This document shows positions 44,318 to 53,430 of a DNA stretch of 64,000 bases, piece after piece. Under the pieces are notes generated by a model. That model saw only the letters and a program-made list of their open reading frames with translations, was not told where the DNA came from and searched no databases. Location of the stretch: positions 717,501 through 781,500 of the forward strand of contig NZ_CP157875.1 in assembly GCF_040215105.1 (NCBI RefSeq), given 5' to 3'. How positions within the stretch are numbered: position 1 is the stretch's first letter; each line of letters starts with the position of its first letter. The translations under genes and the position numbers were made by a program. This stretch comes from Aeromonas veronii. Its GTDB lineage: Bacteria > Pseudomonadota > Gammaproteobacteria > Enterobacterales > Aeromonadaceae.

Positions 44318-45193
44318 TCAGTAGAGGGGTTCGCTCACCAGCGGGATCTGGGCCATGGTCATCTGCTGGGCCAGCAGGGGGGAGCCGGTCAGCAGCACGT
44401 GGCGCTGATTGCCGATCACCACGGTGTCTCCCTTGAGGCCGCTGTCTGCGGTGATGGCAAGCCAGGCAGGGGAGACGCTGCCGATGCTGATGTTGGGGTA
44501 GATGATGCTGAGCATGTATTGGGGGGCGAGCTCCGCCAAGAGGCTTGCCATCAGCAGCGCCTTCTCGTCGCTGTCCGCCTTGTTGTCCTGCAGGGCCTGC
44601 AGGGGCGGCGCGAAGTGATCCATCTGCTCGGGCGGAGTGGGAATGGCGTTCAACCACTCCTGCAATAGATGCACGCTGGTGGCCAGATCCTTGGCGGAGA
44701 ACTGTTGAGCCAGAGGTTTGAGATCGCCCTTGAACTGATAGAACAGCTGGGAGTAGTTGGGCCGTACGCAGGGGAGCTTGATATTGGCCGGATGAATGCA
44801 GGGGGAGACCCGCATCTGGTAGAAGGCATCCTCCTGATATTGTTGATAGGCCTGCCAGAACTGGGTCGATTCCTGGCTGTTGTCGTGCAGGGTGAAGGCC
44901 TGCTCCAGATTGCGAAACTTGGTGGCGGTTTCCGGGCTGCTCTGATTGATCTGGTTGATGCTGCTGTAGAGGCGCGGGCTGATATAGGAGTAGAGCGTCT
45001 CCAGGGGATAGTTGAGGGAGGCATCGAGTTGGGTCATCTCGTGGCGACTGGCGGAGAGAATGCGTTCGTCCGTGCTCAGTTGCAGGTGTTTTTGCTGGCC
45101 ATCGGCGGAGAGCCATTGCCAGCTGAAATTGACCTCCTGAGCGCAAGAGGTGCCCACCATCAGACTCCACAGCAGAGCTTGTGCCAGTTTCAT
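44318..45193 (-). CDS. Exported protein of unknown function
   Basis: A 291-aa precursor with signal peptide MKLAQALLWSLMVGTSCA. The mature part is helical. Blocks include ERILSASRHEMTQLDASLNYP, FWQAYQQYQEDAFYQMRVSPC, CIHPANIKLPCVRPNYSQLF and ADSDEKALLMASLLAELAPQ. Two or three Cys could form disulfides. The DEKALLMASLL stretch slightly recalls transglutaminase-like domains, but no catalytic triad is clear. I do not recognise a family. Single gene, divergent from the next. Confidence 0.6.
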   Translation of the reverse strand: MKLAQALLWSLMVGTSCAQEVNFSWQWLSADGQQKHLQLSTDERILSASRHEMTQLDASLNYPLETLYSYISPRLYSSINQINQSSPETATKFRNLEQAFTLHDNSQESTQFWQAYQQYQEDAFYQMRVSPCIHPANIKLPCVRPNYSQLFYQFKGDLKPLAQQFSAKDLATSVHLLQEWLNAIPTPPEQMDHFAPPLQALQDNKADSDEKALLMASLLAELAPQYMLSIIYPNISIGSVSPAWLAITADSGLKGDTVVIGNQRHVLLTGSPLLAQQMTMAQIPLVSEPLY

Positions 45194-45333
45194 GAGGATG
45201 CTTCCTGCGCCGGTTGATATTAAACAACTAGGTGAGAGCGCGGGATTTGGATTGCTCCAATGAGGCTTTAGTTGGTAATTAATTGATAAGGCTTTAAATT
45301 TAATTTCTAAAATATTCGATTTGGAGGACGACC

Positions 45334-45666
45334 ATGAGATCTGGCGCCATATTCCTGCTGTTGTTAACCACCCTGCCGGCGGCGGCGGGCCAGGTGATCG
45401 TCAATCAGGGGCTCTCTCCGGCGGATACCTTCGCCCTGCGGGACAGGTTGGCACGTGAACACGAATGGCAGGAGTGGTTGCGTTTCCAGCAGGCGGTCAA
45501 GTGGCTGGAGGTGCTGCCGGTGAACTGCGATCTGGTGGGCAGTGCGGGTGGAGAGTATCGCTGCGGCGATGACTACTATCGCCCCTATCGCGACAACGGC
45601 CGCGACATCTATATCCAGGGGGATCCACCGGGCAGGCAGCCAAGGACCAACAAAAAGGCGCCATAA
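45334..45666 (+). CDS. Small exported protein of unknown function
   Basis: A 110-aa precursor with TTGGAGGACG upstream of the ATG. The signal peptide ends LPAAAG near residue 19. The mature protein has two Cys (VNCDLV and YRCGDD) and the motif CGDDYYRPYRDNGRDIYIQ, in the style of short periplasmic or outer-membrane-associated hypothetical proteins. Its stop codon lies in the loop of the shared terminator hairpin. Confidence 0.65.
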   Translation: MRSGAIFLLLLTTLPAAAGQVIVNQGLSPADTFALRDRLAREHEWQEWLRFQQAVKWLEVLPVNCDLVGSAGGEYRCGDDYYRPYRDNGRDIYIQGDPPGRQPRTNKKAP

Positions 45667-45677
45667 GGCGCCTTTTT
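45652..45677. terminator. Bidirectional terminator overlapping the stop of the plus-strand gene
   Basis: AAAAAGGCGCC (45652-45662), loop ATAA, GGCGCCTTTTT (45667-45677). It serves both the small exported protein gene and ppa. Confidence 0.88.
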
Positions 45678-45693
45678 ATCACGAGGACGGTGC

Positions 45694-46224
45694 TTATTTG
45701 GCAGCGTAACGCTCGGCAGAGGTCAGGATCTCGGCTTCGGCGGCGGCCTTGTCGCCCCAACCTTCCACCTTGACCCACTTGCCCGCTTCCAGCTCTTTGT
45801 AGCGCTCGAAGAAGTGCTGGATCTGGGCTTTCAGCAGCTCGGGCAGATCGTTCACATCCTTGATGTGATCGTATTGCTTGGTCAGCTTGGAGTGCGGCAC
45901 GGCCACGATCTTGGCATCTTCGCCAGACTCGTCGGTCATCTTCAGCACGCCGACCGGGCGGCAGCGAATGACGGAGCCGGCCAGCAGCGGGTAGGGGGTC
46001 GGAACCAGCACGTCGACGGGATCCCCATCCAGGGACAGGGTGGCGTTCACGTAACCGTAGTTGCACGGGTAGAACATCGGGGTGGACATGAAGCGATCCA
46101 CGAAGATGGCACCGCTGTCCTTGTCGACTTCGTATTTGATCGGGTCGGCATTCTGCGGGATTTCGATGATGACGTAGATGTCGTCGGGCAGGCTCTTGCC
46201 AGCCGGTACCAGATTCAGGCTCAT
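45694..46224 (-). CDS. ppa: Inorganic pyrophosphatase
   Basis: A 176-aa protein, exactly the E. coli length. It hydrolyses pyrophosphate in the cytoplasm. ATG 46224 begins [18 protein letters not shown]; upstream frame discarded. The active-site signature [31 protein letters not shown] and [17 protein letters not shown] are intact. It is divergent from mpl. Confidence 0.97.
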   Translation of the reverse strand: MSLNLVPAGKSLPDDIYVIIEIPQNADPIKYEVDKDSGAIFVDRFMSTPMFYPCNYGYVNATLSLDGDPVDVLVPTPYPLLAGSVIRCRPVGVLKMTDESGEDAKIVAVPHSKLTKQYDHIKDVNDLPELLKAQIQHFFERYKELEAGKWVKVEGWGDKAAAEAEILTSAERYAAK

Positions 46225-46403
46225 GACATTTCCTTTAGCATGTTGGAGTCGAGTTTGCAGGCCGACATTATAGCGATGTCCCGTCAAATGACCATATTTC
46301 GCGGCCATTGCGACAGCCTTGGTACCACGGCGGCAGCTTGGGTCTGCCAAATTCCGGCGACCTTGGTAGAATGCCCACTCCCTTCATTGGACAAGGCAGT
46401 GGT

Positions 46404-47771
46404 ATGCACATTCATATTCTCGGGATCTGCGGCACCTTCATGGGTGGTCTGGCGGTGTTGGCAAAGCAGCTTGGCTATCGGGTGACCGGCTCCGATGCCA
46501 ATGTCTACCCCCCCATGAGTACCCAGCTCGAGCAGCAGGGGATCGAGTTGACCGAGGGCTATGACCCGTCCCAGCTCAGTCCCGCGCCGGATCTGGTGGT
46601 GGTCGGTAACGCCATGAGCCGTGGCAACCCTTGCGTGGAATATGTGCTGGATCGCAACCTGCCTTATATCTCTGGCCCGCAGTGGCTGCTCGAACATGTG
46701 TTGAAGGATCGCTGGGTGCTGGCCGTGGCGGGCACCCATGGCAAGACCACCACCGCCAGCATGCTGGCCTGGGTGCTGGAATACGCCAAGCTGGAGCCAG
46801 GCTTTCTCATCGGTGGCGTGCCGGGCAACTTCCCGGTCTCCGCGCGCCTGGGGGCGGCCCCCTTCTTCGTCATCGAGGCGGATGAGTATGACTGCGCCTT
46901 CTTCGACAAGCGCTCCAAGTTCGTCCACTACCACCCGCGCACCCTGATCATGAACAACCTGGAGTTCGATCACGCGGACATTTTCCCGGATCTCGCCGCC
47001 ATCCAGCGCCAGTTCCACCACCTGATGCGCACCGTGCCGAGCAATGGCCGGGTGCTGTTCCCGCAGGCGGATCACAACCTCGGTGCCGTGCGCGAGATGG
47101 GCTGCTGGAGCGAAGTGGAGCTGGTGGGTCAGGACGACGCCAAGTGGAAGGCGGTCAAGCTGGCGGACGACGGCTCGGTGTTCGAGGTGTGGCTGGATGG
47201 CGTCAAGCAGGGCGAGGTGCACTGGGAGTGCATCGGCGAGCACAACGTCAACAACGGCCTGATGGCCATCGCCGCCGCCCGCCATGCCGGTGTCATGGTG
47301 GAGCACGGCATTGCTGCCCTGTGCCAGTTCAAATCCCCGAAACGGCGAATGGAGCTCAAAGGGGAGGTGGCCGGTGTCAGCGTCTACGACGACTTCGCCC
47401 ACCATCCGACCGCTATCGAGACCACCCTCGGCGGCCTGCGCGCCAAGGTGGGCAAGGCCCGCATCCTGGCGGTGCTGGAGCCGCGTTCCAACACCATGAA
47501 GCTCGGGGTGCACAAGGCCGAGCTGGCCGCCTGTTTCGACGATACCGATGAGGTGTTCTTCTTCCAGCCGCCGAACATCGGCTGGGATCTCGGCGAGGTG
47601 ACGGCTCACATGCGTCGTCCGGCCCGGGTGTTCGGGGAACTGGATACCCTGATTGCCCAGCTGGTGGCCGAGAGCCGCCCGGGGGATCATATTCTGATCA
47701 TGAGCAACGGCGGTTTTGGCGGCATCCATGACAAGCTGCTTGGCTGCCTCCAGCAGAAGATCGCGGGTTAA
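46404..47771 (+). CDS. mpl: UDP-MurNAc tripeptide ligase (murein recycling)
   Basis: A 455-aa Mur-family ligase that reattaches the recycled L-Ala-gamma-D-Glu-mDap tripeptide to UDP-MurNAc. ATG 46404 gives [20 protein letters not shown], the Mpl-specific N terminus. The ATP loop [13 protein letters not shown] is near residue 112, with [20 protein letters not shown] and the C-terminal [11 protein letters not shown] motif. It ends 1 nt before the ubiX ATG, so the two are coupled. Confidence 0.96.
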   Translation: MHIHILGICGTFMGGLAVLAKQLGYRVTGSDANVYPPMSTQLEQQGIELTEGYDPSQLSPAPDLVVVGNAMSRGNPCVEYVLDRNLPYISGPQWLLEHVLKDRWVLAVAGTHGKTTTASMLAWVLEYAKLEPGFLIGGVPGNFPVSARLGAAPFFVIEADEYDCAFFDKRSKFVHYHPRTLIMNNLEFDHADIFPDLAAIQRQFHHLMRTVPSNGRVLFPQADHNLGAVREMGCWSEVELVGQDDAKWKAVKLADDGSVFEVWLDGVKQGEVHWECIGEHNVNNGLMAIAAARHAGVMVEHGIAALCQFKSPKRRMELKGEVAGVSVYDDFAHHPTAIETTLGGLRAKVGKARILAVLEPRSNTMKLGVHKAELAACFDDTDEVFFFQPPNIGWDLGEVTAHMRRPARVFGELDTLIAQLVAESRPGDHILIMSNGGFGGIHDKLLGCLQQKIAG

Positions 47772-47772
47772 C

Positions 47773-48384
47773 ATGGATAAACAGATCACTTTGGCGTTGA
47801 CGGGGGCTTCCGGCGCCCCATATGCGCTGCGTTTGCTCGAGTGTCTGGTACAAGCCGATTACAAGGTCTATCTGCTGGCCTCTTCGGCGGCCCGGGTGGT
47901 ACTCAAGACCGAACAGCAGGTGGATTGGCCCGGCAGCCCCAAGGAACTGTCGACCTATCTATGCCGCGAATATGGGGCAAAAGAGGGACAGATAGTGGCC
48001 TGTGGCAAGGAAGAGTGGTTCTCGCCGGTGGCGTCGGGCTCGGCGGCGCCGAGGCAGATGGTGGTCTGTCCCTGCTCCATGGGCACAGTCTCAGCCATCG
48101 CCAATGGCACCTCGGACAACCTGCTGGAGCGGGCGGCGGACGTGGTGATCAAGGAGCGCGGTCAGCTCATCCTGGTGCCGCGGGAGAGTCCGTTTTCCGC
48201 CATCCATCTGGAGAACATGCTGAAACTGGCGCGGCTCGGGGTGACCATCATGCCAGCGGCGCCCGGTTTCTACCACGAGCCCAAGCGTATCGAGGATCTC
48301 GTGGACTTCATGGTGGCGCGAGTTCTGGATCATCTCGGCATCGAGCAGGCGCTGACCCAACGCTGGGGCTACGCCAAGCCTTGA
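47773..48384 (+). CDS. ubiX: UbiX flavin prenyltransferase
   Basis: A 203-aa enzyme making prenylated FMN for the UbiD decarboxylase of ubiquinone synthesis. The N-terminal FMN site [58 protein letters not shown] and [12 protein letters not shown] are all present. The start follows the mpl stop by one base. Its downstream hairpin is shared with the convergent TetR-type gene. Confidence 0.95.
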   Translation: MDKQITLALTGASGAPYALRLLECLVQADYKVYLLASSAARVVLKTEQQVDWPGSPKELSTYLCREYGAKEGQIVACGKEEWFSPVASGSAAPRQMVVCPCSMGTVSAIANGTSDNLLERAADVVIKERGQLILVPRESPFSAIHLENMLKLARLGVTIMPAAPGFYHEPKRIEDLVDFMVARVLDHLGIEQALTQRWGYAKP

Positions 48385-48405
48385 ACTGAGCCAGGACAGG
48401 CAAAC

Positions 48406-48442
48406 AAAAGCGGCGCCGGACTCGATGTCCGGCGCCGCTTTT
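48406..48442. terminator. Bidirectional terminator between ubiX and the LitR-type gene
   Basis: AAAAGCGGCGCCGGA (48406-48420) is the exact complement of TCCGGCGCCGCTTTT (48428-48442), followed by further T. Confidence 0.9.
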
Positions 48443-48459
48443 TTCATGGGTGAGGCGGT

Positions 48460-49074
48460 TTAGGCGGCCTGAAGGGGGGCCGTCACATATTTGAACAGGA
48501 AATCAGTCACCTCTTCCCGGGACGGGCGCTGGGGCTGATTGATCATCTGCATCATGACGTAGCCAAACCCGGTCAGGGAGCGGGCCAGATCCTGCGCCGA
48601 CAGCACGCTCTGGATCTCGCCACTGTCCATGGCAGCCTGCAGGTGGGGCGCGATGCGCTCCAATGCCTTGTCCAGCAGACGGGTGTAACGGGGCCAGACC
48701 TCTTCGCGGACCGACGAACTCCATTCCAGCCAGATGCTGGCATGGTCCGGGCTGTCATAAGCCGCATCGACAAAGAGTTTGACGTGGCGGTGGATGCTGT
48801 CCTTGACCGGCCCCTGACCGGTATAAGCCTGCTCGAGGATTTGTTGCACAAAACGCTCGATCTCTACCAGGACTTCATCGACCAGATCTTCACGGGTGTT
48901 GAAGTAGTTGAATACGGTCGCAACCGATACCTTGGCCTGTTCCGCGATCTCGGCATGCCCCGCACGGCCGATGCCGCGACGGGAAAATACCTCGATGGCA
49001 CATTCCATCAATTGATCACGACGAGCCTCCGGCGAGAGCCGGGTTCGACGTCTTATTTCTGCGCGTGGTTCCAT
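48460..49074 (-). CDS. litR: LuxR/HapR/LitR-family TetR-type quorum-sensing regulator
   Basis: A 204-aa protein. The N-terminal helix-turn-helix (about 18-65) reads RRDQLMECAIEVFSRRGIGRAGHAEIAEQAKVS then VATVFNYFNTREDLVDEVL, very close to Vibrio HapR/LuxR/SmcR; the C-terminal ligand/dimer domain matches in length. It lies next to hpt in divergent orientation, the same neighbourhood as hapR/luxR in Vibrio. As master regulator at high cell density it would control protease, biofilm and virulence genes. The symbol follows Aeromonas usage. Confidence 0.88.
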   Translation of the reverse strand: MEPRAEIRRRTRLSPEARRDQLMECAIEVFSRRGIGRAGHAEIAEQAKVSVATVFNYFNTREDLVDEVLVEIERFVQQILEQAYTGQGPVKDSIHRHVKLFVDAAYDSPDHASIWLEWSSSVREEVWPRYTRLLDKALERIAPHLQAAMDSGEIQSVLSAQDLARSLTGFGYVMMQMINQPQRPSREEVTDFLFKYVTAPLQAA

Positions 49075-49275
49075 AGTTTTTTCATCTAATAGTTATTGAT
49101 TATGGTGTTTATAGTATTGTCACCGATAATGCCGAAAGGCTTGCTAACTCTATCAATTAAAATAAGCCGATAAAAGCATCACGTATGCCTGACGCCTCGG
49201 GGCTGGAGTGATAGAATCCTCGGCTTTGATGTACATGAACGGCCAACGACCCGTTGGCCATTATTGGAGTAAGTG

Positions 49276-49806
49276 ATGAAACATATCGTCGAGGTGATGA
49301 TCTCCGAGGCTGACGTTGCCGCCCGGATCGCCAAGCTGGGTGAAGAGATCACCGCACGCTACCAGGGCTCCGATGAAGTGGTCATGATCGGCCTGCTGCG
49401 TGGCTCCTGTGTCTTCCTGGCCGACCTGTGCCGTCAGACCCAACTGCCCATCACTCTGGATTTTATGACTGCCTCCAGCTATGGCTCCGGCATGCACAGC
49501 ACCCGTGACGTGCGCATCCTCAAAGACCTGGATGACGACATCAAGGGCAAGGATGTGGTGATCGTCGAGGACATCATCGATACCGGTTATACCCTCAACA
49601 AGGTACGCGAGATCCTCTCCCTGCGTGAACCCAAGTCCCTGGCCATCTGCACCCTGCTGGACAAGCCGTCTCGCCGGGAAGTGCAGGTACCGGTGGACTG
49701 GATCGGCTTCTCCATCCCGGACGAATTCGTGGTGGGCTGTGGTATCGATTACGCCCAGAAGTATCGTAATCTGCCGTTCATCGGCAAGGTAGTTCCGCAA
49801 GAATAA
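49276..49806 (+). CDS. hpt: Hypoxanthine phosphoribosyltransferase
   Basis: A 176-aa purine-salvage enzyme converting hypoxanthine (and guanine) plus PRPP to IMP/GMP. ATG 49276 gives [18 protein letters not shown]; a GTG directly before it is less likely. The PRPP loop [14 protein letters not shown] near 100-113 and the [15 protein letters not shown] and MTASSYG motifs are intact. It is divergent from the quorum regulator. Confidence 0.96.
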   Translation: MKHIVEVMISEADVAARIAKLGEEITARYQGSDEVVMIGLLRGSCVFLADLCRQTQLPITLDFMTASSYGSGMHSTRDVRILKDLDDDIKGKDVVIVEDIIDTGYTLNKVREILSLREPKSLAICTLLDKPSRREVQVPVDWIGFSIPDEFVVGCGIDYAQKYRNLPFIGKVVPQE

Positions 49807-49914
49807 GCAAGGCTTACAGTGGCAACGGCAGGGTGACAGCGTCATCGACTGCCTGCAGGCGGCCTTGGCCGCCTTTTCTGTCTCGAGATGGGCTCATCCA
49901 TCACAGGGGTTGCA

Positions 49915-50832
49915 ATGAACGCATTGGAAATCAGCGGTCTGAAGAAGACCTATCAGGGGGGCGTCGAAGCCCTCAAGGGCATCGATCTCTGCGTCAAGCA
50001 GGGGGATTTCTTCGCCCTGCTCGGCCCTAACGGGGCAGGCAAGTCCACCACCATCGGCATCATCAGCTCGCTGGTGAACAAGAGCGCCGGCAAGGTAAAG
50101 GTGTTCGGCCATGATATCGATGGCGAACTGGAGCTGGCCAAGGCACAGCTCGGCCTGGTGCCCCAGGAGTTCAACTTCAGCCAGTTCGAGAAGGTGAGCC
50201 AGATAGTCATCCACCAGGCCGGCTTCTATGGCGTGCCGAGCGCCGAGGCGAAGATCCGCGCCGAGAAGTACCTGCGCCAGCTCGATTTGTGGGACAAGCG
50301 CGACATGGCGGCCCGTACCCTGTCCGGCGGCATGAAGCGCCGCCTGATGATTGCCCGCGCCCTGATGCACGAGCCCAAGCTGCTGATCCTGGATGAGCCG
50401 ACCGCCGGGGTGGACATCGAGATCCGCCGCTCCATGTGGCACTTCCTGCAGCAGCTCAACGAGCAGGGGGTCACCATCATACTCACCACCCACTACCTGG
50501 AAGAGGCGGAGATGCTGTGCCGCAACATCGGCATCATCGACAAGGGGCGGCTGATTGAAAACACCAGCATGAAGAACCTGCTCGGCAAGCTGGGTCGGGA
50601 GACCTTCATGCTGGACTTGGCCCCCGGCTCCGCCCTGCCCAATGTGCCCGAATTCCAGGGCCGCATGCAGGATGAGCGCACCCTGGAGGTGGAACTGGAC
50701 AAGAGCCAGTCCCTCAACAGCCTGTTCGAGCAGCTCTCCGCCCAGGGGGTGCAGGTACAGAGCATGCGCAACAAGGCGAACCGGCTGGAAGAGCTGTTCG
50801 TCAACCTGGTGGAAGAGGGGCGCAAAGCATGA
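49915..50832 (+). CDS. yadG: ABC exporter ATP-binding protein, YadG-like
   Basis: A 305-aa protein. ATG 49915 has CAGGGG upstream. Walker A LLGPNGAGKSTTIG, Q-loop VPQEFNFSQFE, signature LSGGMKRRLMIARAL, Walker B LLILDEPTAGVD and H-loop LTTHYLEEAE are followed by a C-terminal regulatory region (about 225-305). It matches E. coli YadG (308 aa) and belongs to the DrrA/NodI-type exporters. The substrate is unknown. The following permease is joined through a short bridging ORF. Confidence 0.92.
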   Translation: MNALEISGLKKTYQGGVEALKGIDLCVKQGDFFALLGPNGAGKSTTIGIISSLVNKSAGKVKVFGHDIDGELELAKAQLGLVPQEFNFSQFEKVSQIVIHQAGFYGVPSAEAKIRAEKYLRQLDLWDKRDMAARTLSGGMKRRLMIARALMHEPKLLILDEPTAGVDIEIRRSMWHFLQQLNEQGVTIILTTHYLEEAEMLCRNIGIIDKGRLIENTSMKNLLGKLGRETFMLDLAPGSALPNVPEFQGRMQDERTLEVELDKSQSLNSLFEQLSAQGVQVQSMRNKANRLEELFVNLVEEGRKA

Positions 50833-50882
50833 GTTTCGAGATTGATCCCATCACCTTGCTGGAAGGGGTTTGTACAGCATGA
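50829..50882 (+). CDS. 17-codon bridging ORF between yadG and yadH
   Basis: ATG 50829 overlaps the yadG stop (ATGA). The frame encodes MSFEIDPITLLEGVCTA, and its TGA (50880-50882) overlaps the yadH ATG, again as ATGA. No recognised peptide. Double overlap suggests a translational relay from yadG to yadH; GGAAGGGG inside it would also serve as the yadH ribosome site. Confidence 0.4.
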   Translation: MSFEIDPITLLEGVCTA

Positions 50883-51652
50883 ATGCCAACACCTATTACA
50901 TCGCTTTCAAGAGCATCCTGACCAAGGAAGTGGTCCGTTTCACCCGGATCTGGCTGCAGACCCTGGTGCCGCCGGCCATTACCATGAGCCTCTACTTCGT
51001 CATCTTCGGCAACCTCATCGGCTCGCGCATCGGTGAGATGGGGGGCTTCAGCTACATGGAGTTCATCGTGCCCGGCCTCATCATGATGTCGGTCATCACC
51101 AACTCCTACTCCAACGTCGCCTCCTCCTTCTTCAGTGCCAAGTTCCAGCGCAACGTGGAAGAGCTGCTGGTGGCGCCGGTGCCGAACTACGTCATCATCG
51201 CCGGCTACGTGGGGGGCGGCGTCGCCCGCGGCCTCTGTGTCGGCTTCATCGTCACCCTGGTGTCCCTGTTCTTCGTGCCGCTGCAGATCCACCACCTGTT
51301 CAGCGTCTTCATCACCGTGTTGCTGACCGCCATCCTCTTCTCTCTGGGGGGGCTCATCAACGCCGTGTTCGCCAAGACCTTCGATGACATCAGCATCATC
51401 CCGACCTTCGTGCTGACACCGCTCACCTACCTTGGTGGCGTCTTCTACTCCATCACCCTGCTGCCGCCATTCTGGCAGGGGGTTTCCCAGGTGAACCCCA
51501 TCATCTACATGGTGAACGCCTTCCGTTACGGTTTCCTCGGTATCTCCGACGTGCCGCTCGGCACCGCCTACCTCATCATCATCGGCTTCATCGTGGCCCT
51601 CTATGGCCTGGCCTGGTGGCTCATCTCTCGCGGCACTGGCTTGCGGCACTGA
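50879..51652 (+). CDS. yadH: ABC-2 exporter permease, YadH-like
   Basis: A 257-aa membrane protein with six helices and the ABC-2 type motif near 200-220 (LTPLTYLGGVFYSITLLP, then NPIIYMVNAFRYGFLG). The N-terminal MNANTYYIAFKSILTKEVVRF matches the YadH style (256 aa). It forms an exporter with the YadG ATPase; the substrate is unknown. ATG 50879 is preferred to a TTG three codons earlier. Confidence 0.92.
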   Translation: MNANTYYIAFKSILTKEVVRFTRIWLQTLVPPAITMSLYFVIFGNLIGSRIGEMGGFSYMEFIVPGLIMMSVITNSYSNVASSFFSAKFQRNVEELLVAPVPNYVIIAGYVGGGVARGLCVGFIVTLVSLFFVPLQIHHLFSVFITVLLTAILFSLGGLINAVFAKTFDDISIIPTFVLTPLTYLGGVFYSITLLPPFWQGVSQVNPIIYMVNAFRYGFLGISDVPLGTAYLIIIGFIVALYGLAWWLISRGTGLRH

Positions 51653-51664
51653 GTGACTGAGCAT

Positions 51665-51689
51665 AAAAAGGCGCCATTGGCGCCTTTTT
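51665..51689. terminator. Terminator of yadGH
   Basis: AAAAAGGCGCC (51665-51675), loop ATT, GGCGCCTTTTT (51679-51689). Nearly identical to the ppa hairpin at 45652. Confidence 0.9.
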
Positions 51690-52621
51690 ATTATGTCCAT
51701 GTAAGGCTCCACGCTCGCTTTCTCATATCTCGTGATATAGCCACATTGATTGATGGTGGATGCAGAAGAAAGCAGGTGAGTTGATACATTGATTCAATTA
51801 TTTCATGCCGACTTATATTTATGTTCATCACCCCTCGCTTTGCCCGATCTTTCTATAACCTCTTTGTGCGATATGGGATTTAAAATCCCTCCACCTTCTT
51901 TTAATATATGTTACTTGGTTTTGTTTTTCTTGTGCATGATGACATGATAGTCCTGGCATCATAATTATTGCGATGCTTGTTTTTATAGGGTGAAACACCA
52001 CATCAAAACTTAGCAATTTTACAGGCTCAGTATTTACTATGTTTGATGATGCCATCTGTACCGATTAATAAGGTGGCGTGCTTTTTATTAAAACATTTAC
52101 AACAAATGCATGACGAAATAATCGCATTCATGGTGCATCGTTTTTCCTAATTTCATCTTGAACCCATCCATGGCCCTGGTCAGAAAGCCAAGAGCAGGGA
52201 AAGTCTCTGGCGGCAGGGAGGTGATACCTCATGACGATGGAACGGGAAGAAGGCTGGAGCGGTGCAGCCGTACTGGATGCTTGAAAATGATACCTGTTTC
52301 AGTCAGCACGGGCACTGGGCGGGGCCAAACCTTGGTGCGCATTATCTCACCGGATTTTGATGCAGAACAAAACAGCCTCACCATGGTTGATAATAATGGG
52401 ATCCTGAATATTGCCGACACGGCCCTTATTCTGTTACCCATGTTCGGGAGCCGTATTACCTGATAACCCATGGAAGCACGTACTTGTCTGGTGTATGCAT
52501 GCCTCATTTTCTGTCTGAGATGGCAGGAAGGTTCGGTGTTCATTATTTGTCACGGCATGACAGCACCAGCCTCGAGATAGTCTGTGAGATCACTTTATTT
52601 TAATGTTCATTGGAGAGATAA
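51690..52621. other. AT-rich intergenic region without a supported gene
   Basis: About 930 nt of lower GC. Short frames on both strands (51828-52055 minus, 52158-52463 plus, 52229-52543 minus) lack ribosome sites, overlap each other and resemble no family. The stretch may be degraded acquired DNA. The last 50 nt should hold the promoter of the next small exported protein; GGAGAGATA precedes its ATG. Confidence 0.4.
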
Positions 52622-52912
52622 ATGAGAAATGGAATTGTTTGCGGTGCCATCCTGTTGGCTATTACCGGCAGCGCTGCCGCGGTCAGTGCTGGATATCATG
52701 TGCTGGAAGAATCAAAAATAAAGCTGATATCTATAAACAGCGAACAATGTTCAGTTAATCTTGAGTCAAACAAAATTTATAAAGTGAAATGTGGAGAAAG
52801 CTTTCAGCGTTTTCGTGCCGGTGATGATGTGAAGGTGCTGGACGGCGAGAAGGGGCTGGCGCTGTATAATATTTCAAACGACCTGCTGGTGGGGGCTGCC
52901 GAAGTGCAGTGA
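52622..52912 (+). CDS. Small exported protein of unknown function
   Basis: A 96-aa precursor with GGAGAG 4-9 nt ahead of the ATG and a signal peptide ending GSAAAVSA near residue 22. The short mature part is beta-rich with two Cys (EQCSVNLES and VKCGESFQ), probably one disulfide, and a RFRAGDDVKVLD strand. It has more AT-rich codon use than the neighbours. No family recognised. Confidence 0.65.
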   Translation: MRNGIVCGAILLAITGSAAAVSAGYHVLEESKIKLISINSEQCSVNLESNKIYKVKCGESFQRFRAGDDVKVLDGEKGLALYNISNDLLVGAAEVQ

Positions 52913-52936
52913 CGCACCACGGTTCACCTGATGACC

Positions 52937-52961
52937 AGACACCGGCCTTGCGCCGGTGTCT
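52937..52961. terminator. Terminator shared by the small exported gene and the ABM gene
   Basis: AGACACCGGC (52937-52946) pairs with GCCGGTGTCT (52952-52961) between two convergent genes. Confidence 0.75.
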
Positions 52962-52996
52962 GTATATTCAGCCGGTGTGATGGTCATCCAGGCGGA

Positions 52997-53344
52997 TCAG
53001 AAGACGGGGGCGTCGTACTGCACCGGTTCGTCACTGTAGACGCAGACATTCCACTTGGCGGCCAGACCGTCATCCGCGAGGCAGTAACGCTCGAAGAAGG
53101 CCTTGATCTCGGCCCGCTGGCAATGGGCCTCGAAGCTTGCCATGTCACGCCAGATCTCGTTGAAGACGATGGGGAAGCTCTCACCCTCGGCGAAGGGGCT
53201 CGGGATGTGGCGAGTCACTATGTACTGCTGGCAGCCATCTTCGCGCAGGGTGTTGGGCTCCAGACTCTGCAGTACCTGGAACAGGGCCTGCTCCTTGCCC
53301 GGCTTGGGCTGGAACTGGGCGATGCAATAAACCTTCTTGGACAT
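52997..53344 (-). CDS. Antibiotic biosynthesis monooxygenase (ABM)-domain protein
   Basis: A 115-aa dimeric alpha/beta-barrel type protein. ATG 53344 gives MSKKVYCIAQFQPKPGKEQAL. FQVLQSLEPNTLREDGCQQYIVTRH, FNEIWRDMASFEAHCQ and the C-terminal strand fit the YgiN/ABM family, small cofactor-free or quinol monooxygenases. The substrate is unknown. It is downstream of panC on the same strand, 86 nt apart with a hairpin at about 53399-53422. Confidence 0.85.
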   Translation of the reverse strand: MSKKVYCIAQFQPKPGKEQALFQVLQSLEPNTLREDGCQQYIVTRHIPSPFAEGESFPIVFNEIWRDMASFEAHCQRAEIKAFFERYCLADDGLAAKWNVCVYSDEPVQYDAPVF

Positions 53345-53430
53345 GGTCTCTCCTTGGGATAAGGCGCAGTGATGGTGGGCAATGGGGCTATTGATGGAAT
53401 GGCCGTACTTGAGCACGGCCATCGGGCGCA

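Noticed and set aside
52158..52543. Overlapping short frames of about 100 codons on both strands
   Set aside because: Each overlaps the other on the opposite strand, lacks a ribosome site and resembles nothing known.
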